In this document: positions 9,601-15,772 of the stretch, in pieces
How the letters are laid out: every line of letters begins with the position of its first letter
Position numbering within the stretch: the stretch's first letter is position 1
The notes under the pieces: model-generated
The model's database searches: none
What the model saw: the letters and a program-made list of their open reading frames with translations, nothing else
What the model was told of the DNA's origin: nothing
Translations under genes and position numbers: made by a program
Source of the DNA: Chlorella sp. KRBP
Taxonomy: Eukaryota; Chlorophyta; Trebouxiophyceae; Chlorellales; Chlorellaceae
Assembly (NCBI GenBank): GCA_004335735.1
Contig: QAXK01001018.1
Span: forward strand, 1-64,000
DNA: 64,000 nucleotides
Direction of reading: 5' to 3'

Positions 9601-10245
9601 GACGGCCGGCTGGCCGCGCGGGGCGAGGTGACCGGTGCCCGCGTCCTCGACGGCGTCGAGCCCGGCCTGCACGTGCGCCTCGTCGAGCACCGGGACAACT
9701 CGACGCACTCGGTCGAGGAGGCCGACGCGGTGCTCGACCTCGTCCGTGACCTGCTGGGGCGCTCGTGGTCCGACCCTGCGGAGCGGGACGAGGACGGCTC
9801 GCCGGTGGGCGAGCGCCCGCTCGGGGAACGTGACGTCATCGTCATCACGCCGTACAACGCGCAGGTCGGGCTGGTGCGCCGCGTGCTCGACGACGCCGGG
9901 CTGACCGAGGTCGCGGTGGGCACCGTGGACAAGTTCCAGGGCCAGGAGGCGGCCGTGGCGATCCTGTCGATGGCCGCCTCGTCGCACTCCGACGTCTCGC
10001 GCGGCATGGGCTTCCTCCTCGACCGGCACCGGCTCAACGTCGGCATCTCGCGCGGGCAGCACTCGGCGTTCGTCGTGCGCTCTGCCGTGCTCACCGACTT
10101 CTCGCCGCGCTCCCCGGAGGAGCTGCTCGCCCTCGGCGCGTTCCTGCGCCTGTGCGAGGGGGCGGTCACCACCGAGGCGGTCGCCACCGAGGCGGTCGCC
10201 ACCGAGACGGTCGCCTCGGTCGGAGCCGCCCACCCCGTCGGCTGA
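6640..10245 (+). CDS. TM0106-type RecB-like nuclease fused to RNase H-like and SF1 helicase domains
   Basis: 1,201 residues. Residues about 1-290 are a RecB-family nuclease module (GRADFLERTADGWLVSDTK near 115-135) with a Cys pair near CGRCAEC that could bind a metal. Residues about 310-510 are a YprB-like RNase H fold: DFEGDPL near 317, YHYAPYEPAAL, and YNEDDC near 491. The C-terminal SF1B helicase has Walker A GPPGTGKT near 790, DEAG near 903, GDPQQLPQV, WRMHPEL, FQGQE near 1100 and LNVGISRG. Relatives are annotated as nucleases of unknown role, probably in DNA or RNA repair. The C-terminus carries a short T-E-[AT]-V-A repeat (10171-10215). Monocistronic and leaderless by sequence. Confidence 0.85.
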   Translation: MFLLGDEQRLVISASDLRTASRCEFALVAGLDVVRGLRESVEDPEDPMLRRVAHLGDQHENEELRRLGRAHPGGVRQLPSPRYSPAGLADAMAATLDALASDAQVLSQATLFDGRFVGRADFLERTADGWLVSDTKLARHENVPALLQVAAYAALLEAAGVPVAPVARLVLGGGEVHDVPLADVLPVYRARRERLESLLEEHRATGGAAVWGDPRWLACGRCAECDVEVEAARDLLLVAGMRGPTRRRLLDAGITTVEELAASSGPVPDVRAAMLERLRAQARLQLAQDADPAGGVLHEVVDPEALRRMPRPSEGDVFFDFEGDPLWQERGSAVWGLEYLFGMVETDSGEPVFRAFWAHDRHEEKQALVAFVDHLAERRRRWPDLHVYHYAPYEPAALLRLAARHGVYEDEVDQLLRDGVFVDLYSVVRAGIRVSQRSYSIKKLEPLYMEAREGDVQGGAESIVVYHQFTAARIEGRDDEAADLLAEIAHYNEDDCVSTLLLRDWLLARRAEVVGDDWSLPVADEVSEVVVSDVRRAALALEAAVRGLVEGVLPADRTDEHHAVALVGSAVLFHAREDKPKWQEHFERLRLPVGDWRPAEGVFLVEDAEVVTDWWQNTPRQRPRRTLRLHGEPMRQNGIGVGAAVSAVYGAPPPSGMSAEPLHANARSTATVSVLETEESLAENGRLHQSLLVEELQPKDGEPHTDVPVALVPNDNVSSAPIDRALAEVAEVVRDTGQVPVGAGTDVLLRCPPRLRAGAGLPPVGPGSDGYVEAITAALTGMDDSYVAVQGPPGTGKTHVGAHVVARLVELGWAVGVCAQSHAAVENVLTKIVTATDVSGEQVAKVARATADPAWTRLAKADELAGFAEAHRTAGRGYVIGGTAWDLTNPGRVARGQLDLLVVDEAGQFSLAKTLAVSVAARRLLLLGDPQQLPQVTTGTHAEPVDLAALAWLARGEPVLPPELGYFLATTWRMHPELTRPVSELAYDGRLAARGEVTGARVLDGVEPGLHVRLVEHRDNSTHSVEEADAVLDLVRDLLGRSWSDPAERDEDGSPVGERPLGERDVIVITPYNAQVGLVRRVLDDAGLTEVAVGTVDKFQGQEAAVAILSMAASSHSDVSRGMGFLLDRHRLNVGISRGQHSAFVVRSAVLTDFSPRSPEELLALGAFLRLCEGAVTTEAVATEAVATETVASVGAAHPVG

Positions 10246-10630
10246 GGCGGTCGAGCCCGGGCCCCAGGGTGGCGGGCCGCGCCTGCACACCGTCGCGTCG
10301 TCCCTCCCCGGACCGTCGTCGGACCGCGGAGCGGCAGGGGCCCGCGACGGAAGCGGCAGGAGCCCGCGACGGGCGCGGCAGGGGCCCGCGACGGGCGCGG
10401 CAGGGGCCCGTGACGGGCGCGGCAGGTGGCGACACCGATGGCGTCGGATGTGTGGTGATCACCCCCACTCCCCCGCCACGGCGTGCACCACGAGGTGCAC
10501 CGGGCCGCCGGACGGCTTCGCGCCTCCCGGGCGGGGAGACGACGAGGGACCCGGCGGACAGCGTGCCGGTCCTTCGTCATCGGTGGACGCGAGGGGAGCC
10601 CGCGCTGCTCCGGCACCCCCACCCCACATG
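10246..10630. other. gene-free stretch with repeats
   Basis: No convincing gene. It holds the 22-bp tandem array, a GGTGATCACC palindrome at 10455-10464, and a small hairpin, GTGCACC / GGTGCAC, at 10483-10500. Before element insertion this was the downstream flank of tRNA-Ala. Confidence 0.6.
10331..10426. repeat. 22-bp tandem repeat, four units plus 8 bases
   Basis: Units at 10331-10352, 10353-10374, 10375-10396 and 10397-10418, then a partial unit to 10426. Each begins GCGGCAGG and continues with CCCG[CT]GACGG. Two to three substitutions separate the units. Confidence 0.85.
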
Positions 10631-10631
10631 C

Positions 10632-10661
10632 GAGAAGGGCCGGCTGACGCCGGCCCTTCTC
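10632..10661 (-). terminator. original terminator of tRNA-Ala
   Basis: Perfect 13-bp stem (10632-10644 with 10649-10661) around TGAC, immediately next to the left attachment repeat. In the uninterrupted chromosome it would directly follow the tRNA-Ala 3' end, so it is probably the native terminator now separated from its gene. Confidence 0.75.
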
Positions 10662-10708
10662 TCGGGTGGAGCTGAGGGGATTCGAACCCCTGGCCTTCTC
10701 ATTGCGAA
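10662..10708. repeat. attL, 47-bp copy of tRNA-Ala 3' half
   Basis: Identical to 18659-18705. It ends at the anticodon loop, after which the sequence departs from the tRNA, so this copy is not a functional tRNA. Confidence 0.92.
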
Positions 10709-11302
10709 GGCGATTCGTGCCGTCGTGGACCTTTCGCGATAGGTGCTTCCCCGTTGCAGGCGTTGCCCAGGAGCAGGCCGGCGCCGAACCCGGGGGGGCA
10801 TCGGGGGGGCACGGTTTCGGCAGGGAGTGGCGCCGACCCGTAGCGGAGCACAGAGCTCGGCGGAGTGGCCGGGTCAAGGGTGGCCGTAGGTCATTGCGGA
10901 GCGACGGCGCAGCCGCCCTTGACGCGGTCCGGAGTCGGGCGGATGCTCTGCGTCGGGTCGGCGCCGCGGAGGTGAGGACGTCTCTGCGAGGTCAGCCGGC
11001 GCGTTCGAAGTTGTGCGCGGCGAGGGGGTGGGGTGCGACGGGGGTGCGCGGAGGGCGCGAAGCGCCCGCAGCGCGGGGGTCCCCGTCGTGGGCCCCGCCC
11101 CCGAGCTGCAGCGCGGCGCGGAGCGCCGCCTTGAGCCAGTAGAGAAAGTCCTCCCGAGTCGCGCAGCGCGACACGTCTGCCGGGATGACGCCTGGCATCA
11201 GGCCTATCTGGGCCAGTGCGCGTCGGCTGGCTCGCTGCCACAGTGGAACCTCAATGGCCTTTCGCGGGTCAGAGGTGGAGCGCTCACGATGGGGAGGCTT
11301 GT
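10709..11302. other. left end of the element, no supported gene
   Basis: Open frames here are either read-through of the tRNA repeat (the common false ORF across attL) or lack any family signal. A minus-strand frame at 10992-11324 overlaps the lipoprotein start and has one helix-like stretch, REDFLYWLKAALRAALQLG, but no recognisable family. G runs at 10791-10809 are notable. The stretch probably holds the left recombination-accessory site and the cargo promoter. Confidence 0.5.
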
Positions 11303-12022
11303 ATGCGGGCAACTCGACTCGCAACCCTGCTCGCTGTCGGCGTCCTGCTCTCGGCGTGCTCGCTGGGGAGCCCTAGCACCACGGAGGTTCTTCGAGCCCG
11401 CTCTGAAGGGTCGGGCAGTTGCCGGCCTTTCCACTCCCTTGATGACCTGCTGGGCAATGCACTCTTCCGCTTCGGCGGGGCGGCACCAAAGGCGCTCACT
11501 ACGGCGGTGGTCACCGGCCACTTCGAGTCGGTAGCAGCCGGCAGAGCGTTCACGGTCGCCGGCGGCGACGGCCCGGGTGGGCAGGCAGTCGACTTCGACA
11601 CGGATGGCGCAGTCTGGAAGACAGTGGAGGCACGGTTCTCGATCGACCACGTCGTCAGTGGCCAGCTCGCGGTGGGCAGTGAAATCACAGTGGGGCTGGC
11701 ATTCGACCCGAACGTCAACCCAGGTCGTATTGAGCAGGACCTGCGCGCCCTCGGCCGCACGTTGGTCTTCCTCGACAAGTCGCCGGTATTCGCCTACGCC
11801 CCTTCCTTATACGGCACAACTGAAAGCCGCTCACTTCTCGCCGTTGTGGCGGACGACGGGACACTTTCCCTTCCCGCACTCAATCCGGACGAAGCCGGGG
11901 CGTTGCTGGAACAGACCCCTGATCTGGCCAGTATCGATGATGCGGCGGCCAAGCCGGGAAGGATCCTGGTCACCGACCCCACCGGGTGTCAGGTCATCGA
12001 CGAGGTGGCGGCCCAGGCCTAG
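11303..12022 (+). CDS. predicted lipoprotein of unknown function
   Basis: 239 residues from ATG 11303, which has a good Shine-Dalgarno (GGGGAGG, 11291-11297). The N-terminus is a lipoprotein signal: MRATR, a hydrophobic core, then a lipobox LSAC, so the mature protein would start at Cys with an acyl anchor. The rest is rich in short beta-like stretches (TAVVTGHFESV, DHVVSGQLAVGSEITVGLAF) with no family I recognise. Codon third positions are less GC-biased than in chromosomal neighbours, as expected of cargo. Likely surface-exposed; role unknown. Confidence 0.75.
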   Translation: MRATRLATLLAVGVLLSACSLGSPSTTEVLRARSEGSGSCRPFHSLDDLLGNALFRFGGAAPKALTTAVVTGHFESVAAGRAFTVAGGDGPGGQAVDFDTDGAVWKTVEARFSIDHVVSGQLAVGSEITVGLAFDPNVNPGRIEQDLRALGRTLVFLDKSPVFAYAPSLYGTTESRSLLAVVADDGTLSLPALNPDEAGALLEQTPDLASIDDAAAKPGRILVTDPTGCQVIDEVAAQA

Positions 12023-12096
12023 CGGCGCCGTCGACAACAGAAGGATCGCGGCATGAGCGCGATCCTTTGGAGCCTCTCTCGGAGGGCGTGACGGAC

Positions 12097-12124
12097 TGCA
12101 CGCGTAGTGCACTAAGATGCACTT
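12097..12124 (+). promoter_or_regulatory. leaderless promoter with TGCAC operator half-sites
   Basis: AGTGCA (12106-12111) and TGCACT (12118-12123) are inverted arms around the -10 box TAAGAT (12113-12118), which ends six bases before ATG 12125. A third half-site, TGCAC, is at 12097-12101. Half-sites are 10-11 bp apart, one helical turn. Binding there would block RNA polymerase, so autorepression by the XRE protein is likely. Confidence 0.6.
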
Positions 12125-12730
12125 ATGGACGAACAGGCGGCGGCTCTCGCAGTGATGATCGGGTCCCGGGTTCGAGGGACCCGGCAGGCCAAGGGGTGGA
12201 CTCTGGACCAGCTGGCAGGTTCCGCGGGCGTGAGCCGTCGGGCGGTCGTGAACGTCGAGCAGGGGGTGGCCAACCCCAGTGTCGGGACGCTGCTGCGTCT
12301 CAGTGACGCGCTGGGGGTGGGGTTGCCGGCGCTGGTGAGCCCGGCGGAACCGTTGGCGGTTCCGGTGACACGAGCCGGAGACGGAGCGGTGCTGTGGAGC
12401 GGCGAGCACGGCGGCCGCGGGGTCCTGGTCGCGGGGACGGAGCCGCCGGACGTGGCCGAGCTGTGGGACTGGACGATGGCTGCGGGTGAGCGGCACGTCA
12501 GTGAGGCGCACGCCCCGGGAACCCAGGAGCTGCTCCAGGTCCTGGTCGGGACGTTGACGCTGGTGGTGGCCGACCAGAGCAACACCCTGTCGGCCGGTGA
12601 TGCGGCTGCGTTCCCGGGCGACGTGCCGCACGGGTACGCCAACGAGAGCGCGGGCCCGGTGCACTTCTCCCTGGCCGTCTTCGAGCCCGGCGTGGGCGCG
12701 GCTCCGACGGTGGAGGGATCCCATGGTTGA
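12125..12730 (+). CDS. XRE-family regulator with C-terminal cupin domain
   Basis: 201 residues. Residues about 11-65 form a helix-turn-helix (GSRVRGTRQAKGWTLDQLA, then SRRAVVNVEQG). Residues about 110-190 form a cupin beta-barrel with the GDAAAFPGDVPHGYAN signature. This pairing is common in regulators that sense a small metabolite. The gene ends 8 bp inside the next one, so the B3/B4 protein is translationally coupled. It probably controls its own operon through the TGCAC sites just upstream. Confidence 0.88.
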   Translation: MDEQAAALAVMIGSRVRGTRQAKGWTLDQLAGSAGVSRRAVVNVEQGVANPSVGTLLRLSDALGVGLPALVSPAEPLAVPVTRAGDGAVLWSGEHGGRGVLVAGTEPPDVAELWDWTMAAGERHVSEAHAPGTQELLQVLVGTLTLVVADQSNTLSAGDAAAFPGDVPHGYANESAGPVHFSLAVFEPGVGAAPTVEGSHG

Positions 12731-13475
12731 GCCCGGATCCCTGCCGGCCCACCTCTCCGACGCCCACGTCGCTGCGGAGGTGTTCGAGCTACGCCCTGAC
12801 TACCGGGCCCTCCTGATGACTGCCGAGGGACTCGAGCCTCGAGCAGGTGGCGGGGCGGCTGAGGACCTGCTCCGTCACGCCGAAGGGCACGCGACCGCCC
12901 TGCTCGCGGCCGGACCCGTGGAGGAGCTTCCCCACGTCGCGACATGGCGGGAGGCCTACCGGGGGTTCGGTGCCAAGCCGCAGCGCACCCGCAACAGCCT
13001 CGAGGCGCTGACCCGCCGCGCACCGTCGGGTCTGCCTCGCGTCAACGCCCTCACCGACGTCTACAACGCCATCTCCGTCCTGCACCAGCTCCCCATCGGC
13101 GGAGAGGACCTCGACCGGTATGCCGGCAGCCCAAGGCTGGTGCGCGCCACCGGTACCGAGCCCTTCGACACCACCGTCGACGGCCAGCCCGTCGTCGAGC
13201 ACCCCGAGGTCGGGGAAGTCGTCTGGTGTGACGACGCAGGGGTTACGTGCCGACGGTGGAACTGGCGCCAAGGACCACGCACCGCCCTGAGAGCAGACAC
13301 CACGAACGCGCTCTTCATCATCGACGCCCTCGCCCCGGTGACCGACGCCGACCTCGACGCGGCCGCCACCGCCCTGTCGAACCTCCTCCGCGGCCTCGGA
13401 CCGGCCGTCCGCGTCACCAGCCGCCTCATCGGCCGTCCCACGCACCCACCCGTTCACCCCGAGGAACCATCGTGA
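12723..13475 (+). CDS. free-standing B3/B4 tRNA-editing-domain protein
   Basis: 250 residues. It resembles the B3/B4 domain of the PheRS beta subunit, the module that hydrolyses mischarged Tyr-tRNA(Phe). The conserved block runs from YRGFGAKPQRTRNSLEAL through LPRVNALTDVYNAISVLHQLP to GGEDLDRYAG. Free-standing copies are called PheT-related, and most have no proven substrate. ATG 12723 overlaps the XRE gene by 8 bp. The coupling with a cupin regulator and an ABM protein suggests a small metabolite or tRNA quality-control role, which is inference. Confidence 0.82.
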   Translation: MVEPGSLPAHLSDAHVAAEVFELRPDYRALLMTAEGLEPRAGGGAAEDLLRHAEGHATALLAAGPVEELPHVATWREAYRGFGAKPQRTRNSLEALTRRAPSGLPRVNALTDVYNAISVLHQLPIGGEDLDRYAGSPRLVRATGTEPFDTTVDGQPVVEHPEVGEVVWCDDAGVTCRRWNWRQGPRTALRADTTNALFIIDALAPVTDADLDAAATALSNLLRGLGPAVRVTSRLIGRPTHPPVHPEEPS

Positions 13476-13777
13476 TCTGCGTGCAGTTCGTCTTCAAACC
13501 CGGCACCTACGACGAGGACTTCCATCGCCTCGACGCACAGATCGACGACTACGCCCGCGCCCTCCCCGGGTTCGTCAGGACCGAGACATGGCGCATTCCC
13601 GAGCAGGGGCTGGTCAACGCCATGTACTACTTCACCGACCAGAAGGCCGTCGCCCTCCTGGCCCGCTTCCCGGTCCACCGGGAAGCCAAGGGGCAGGTCC
13701 ACCGCTGGTACGAGGGCTACCGCATCGTCGTCACCGAGGTGAAGGCCACCTACGGCGACGGTCTGCTTCCCGAGTGA
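13472..13777 (+). CDS. small ABM-like dimeric alpha-beta-barrel protein
   Basis: 101 residues from GTG 13472, which overlaps the upstream stop as GTGA. VCVQF-type first strand, then FHRLDAQIDDYARALPGFVRTETW and a closing strand RIVVTEVKATYG fit an antibiotic-biosynthesis-monooxygenase or similar dimeric barrel. Such proteins may be cofactor-free oxygenases or simple binding proteins. Third gene of the coupled trio. Confidence 0.72.
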   Translation: MICVQFVFKPGTYDEDFHRLDAQIDDYARALPGFVRTETWRIPEQGLVNAMYYFTDQKAVALLARFPVHREAKGQVHRWYEGYRIVVTEVKATYGDGLLPE

Positions 13778-13846
13778 GCACCCGCCCAGTCGTCCTCCTG
13801 AACTCCGGCCGCGGATACCGCCCGACCGGCGGCATGAGCGAATGGT

Positions 13847-14200
13847 TCATGCGGGGGATTCGTCGTCGTCCTCTGACGCGTAGGCATCCAGCCAGAACGT
13901 GCCATGAGCATCGGCCAGTGCCCGTACGAGAGTGGCCGACAAGGTCATCGCCTGCTTCCCTTCAATCGGCGTCCAACTGCAGAACAGACGAACGCCAGCC
14001 TCCGAGGTGGCGCCCTTATCGTCTCGAGCGGACAGCCATGCCTTGGCCGCAGCCAGCTGCGATCCCAAGGACTCGCCAGGCACGTCGATGTTCTCCGCTA
14101 TGCCTCAATCTCCGTCGAATACCGAGATGGAGGTCCGCGCCCACTCCGAAGTCGTCACGGTCACATGCTCACACGGCCGAGCGCTAGTGGCCGTGCGCAT
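13847..14200 (-). pseudogene. unknown gene interrupted by an in-frame TGA
   Basis: A 78-residue frame starts at GTG 14083 and ends at 13847. Read upstream in the same frame, coding-like sequence continues (VTVTTSEWARTSISVFDGD) past a TGA at 14105-14107 to ATG 14200, giving about 117 codons in total. The downstream part has a convincing ending, TLVRALADAHGTFWLDAYAS. The simplest reading is a nonsense mutation in mobile cargo. Alternatively the 78-residue frame alone is used. No family recognised. Confidence 0.4.
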
Positions 14201-14246
14201 TCAGCAAGACCCTCGCCAAGCGCGCCACGCGGCAATTCCGGACGTT

Positions 14247-14474
14247 CTAGGACCGGTGCGGCCGGCCATTCCGGTGCACGAGAAAAGCCCCCACGCTCAG
14301 TGCTGCGACAACGGCCGCGAAGACCACACCGGCGAAGATCAGGCTCGCCACTGTCGCGGCCGTCCCTGCCACTGCGATGCCGAGCAGGGCCATGAGGGGC
14401 GGCGCGCAACAGCAGGCACACACGGCGGCCGCGCCACCGATCAAGTACCGACGCGACCAGACGTTCTCGCTCAT
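14247..14474 (-). CDS. small Cys-rich two-helix membrane protein, mercury-transport-like
   Basis: 75 residues from ATG 14474, with GAGGG upstream as a Shine-Dalgarno. The first helix contains a CACCCAPP cluster at its membrane edge, then LMALLGIAVAGTAATVASLIF and a second hydrophobic stretch, and a basic HRNGRPHRS tail. Vicinal Cys in the first helix is typical of MerT/MerF/MerC-type metal carriers. Neither merA nor merR is nearby. Divergent from the thioredoxin-like gene. Confidence 0.6.
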   Translation of the reverse strand: MSENVWSRRYLIGGAAAVCACCCAPPLMALLGIAVAGTAATVASLIFAGVVFAAVVAALSVGAFLVHRNGRPHRS

Positions 14475-14651
14475 CGGTCCCTCACCCATTAAGCAACGGT
14501 AAACCCGTCCCGAGGTCGCAGACACGAGCCGATGATCGAGCCAGACGTCGCCGTGGTCGGCCTGCCGCAGCGCTCTGCCCGCCGACAGGAAGGGGCTGAG
14601 ACCTAGTCAACATCTCTGTCAGTGACGCCGCTCATGGCGATGCTGCGCCTG

Positions 14652-14990
14652 ATGCGCGAGCATGTTGAAGTGGACCAGGACGTAACGCTGTTGTACTTCG
14701 AGGGCTGCCCGAGTTGGCGGACCATGCTCGCGCGGGTGAGCGCGGCGGCCGAGCAAGCCGGGATTCAGGTGCGGGTGACTACTCGGACGGTCGAGACTAC
14801 CGAGGACGCCGAAAGGCTCGGGTTTACGGGGTCCCCCACGATCCTCATCGGCGGTCGTGACCCGTTTGCTAGGCCGGGGATGGTCCCGGCGCTGGCGTGC
14901 CGCGTCTACTCCACACCGGAGGGTCTGGCGGGTTCGCCCACAGTCGACCAACTCGTCAACGTTCTGGAGCAAGAGCCGCTACGCCACTGA
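14652..14990 (+). CDS. thioredoxin-like protein of the type often labelled alkylmercury-lyase-like
   Basis: 112 residues from ATG 14652; start codons 10 and 6 codons further upstream are possible. VTLLYFEGCPSW is a thioredoxin-fold first strand with a single Cys. VETTEDAERLGFTGSPTILIGGRDPF carries the cis-Pro segment, and ACRVYSTPEGLAGSPT a second conserved Cys. Homologues occur beside mercury or metal genes in actinobacteria. Reaction unknown. Confidence 0.65.
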   Translation: MREHVEVDQDVTLLYFEGCPSWRTMLARVSAAAEQAGIQVRVTTRTVETTEDAERLGFTGSPTILIGGRDPFARPGMVPALACRVYSTPEGLAGSPTVDQLVNVLEQEPLRH

Positions 14991-15041
14991 TGCCGGATGA
15001 CCCTGTTCCGGAAGGACGCCCCCCTGGTCGAAGATGGGCGC

Positions 15042-15344
15042 ATGGCAACGCAGGCGACGGAGCACGAGCACGCGGTTCAACCCCACTGCTGGTGTTGCGG
15101 CAACACGTTCGACGAGTCGGCTCTGACCCACTTGGGCGCGAACCCCGAGGTCGCGGTCTGCGCGGGGTGCGCCCACTGGTTGCATCGGCGCGCCCGCGCC
15201 GCGGCCGACGGCGAGCGGCGGACCCCGGGTGCCTGGGCCCGTCGGGTCGTCGCCTCGGCCCGCGGTCGGGTCATGAGGGCTGGTGCCCAGGACTGGCCGG
15301 TGATCGGTGCGCTGCTTCGGCGTCTTGACCAACACCTTCCCTGA
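15042..15344 (+). CDS. zinc-ribbon protein of unknown function
   Basis: 100 residues from ATG 15042, which follows GAAGATGGG weakly. CWCCG and CAGCAHW, about 25 residues apart, form a four-Cys zinc ribbon. The C-terminal half is basic and helical (ARRVVASARGRVMRAG). Resembles short zinc-ribbon proteins accompanying mobile cargo; no partner recognised. Confidence 0.55.
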   Translation: MATQATEHEHAVQPHCWCCGNTFDESALTHLGANPEVAVCAGCAHWLHRRARAAADGERRTPGAWARRVVASARGRVMRAGAQDWPVIGALLRRLDQHLP

Positions 15345-15772
15345 CGCTCGGTTCGTCGAGGCGTGGGAGCAGGGCACCGCCGAGCAGGAGGATCGGCTCA
15401 AGATGCCGTTGCACCCATCCGCTCATCGGCATGTGCGAACGTTCAGCGTTGCCCTTCCTTCCCTGCTGAGTGCCCGATTCCGGGCACTGAGATCGGCTTC
15501 TCCTTGAACGAAGGTTCGGCCGAGCGTCACATTGGCTAGAGCAAGCAGGTGCACACGCACTCGATGGCATCGCTCGGGGGTCGGCTCCCCCGGCCTGGCC
15601 AGTGGCCAGCGAATCAACGCCGTACATGGTTCTCTCGCGCCTGCTGCTTCGTCTCCTGAGCGACCCCCAGGGGCCAGAGACGTATCGGCGACCTGGCCGC
15701 CCTGGACCGGGTGTGCCGGGTGACGGGGTCGCACTAGTCACCCGGCACACCCTCGGGAAGGGGTGGCCACCC
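15345..15772. other. non-coding stretch before rep
   Basis: No supported gene. Open frames into rep lack coding character before GTG 15773. It holds the inverted repeat 15711-15750 and is the likely site of the rep promoter and perhaps the replication origin. Confidence 0.5.
15711..15750. promoter_or_regulatory. 14-bp perfect inverted repeat upstream of rep
   Basis: GTGTGCCGGGTGAC (15711-15724) and GTCACCCGGCACAC (15737-15750) around a 12-base spacer, ending 22 bp before the rep start. Candidate operator or double-strand origin for the rolling-circle initiator. A terminator is less likely because it precedes rep. Confidence 0.6.

Noticed and set aside
6541..10290. 1,249-residue minus-strand frame
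   Set aside because: Antisense shadow of the nuclease/helicase gene, which has clear motifs.
10666..11142. 158-residue open frame running out of the left tRNA copy
   Set aside because: It reads through the attachment repeat and G-rich filler; this is a known false ORF type at tRNA-integrated ends.
10992..11324. 110-residue minus-strand frame at the element left end
   Set aside because: It overlaps the well-supported lipoprotein start and has no recognised domain, only one helix-like stretch.
12723..13777. Toxin-antitoxin pair in the cargo trio
   Set aside because: The HTH-cupin protein and the B3/B4 protein do not match toxin families, and three coupled genes with an ABM fold do not fit that plan.
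14105..14107. Selenocysteine codon
   Set aside because: No following SECIS-like hairpin was evident and no Sec-type motif surrounds the TGA; a nonsense change is simpler.
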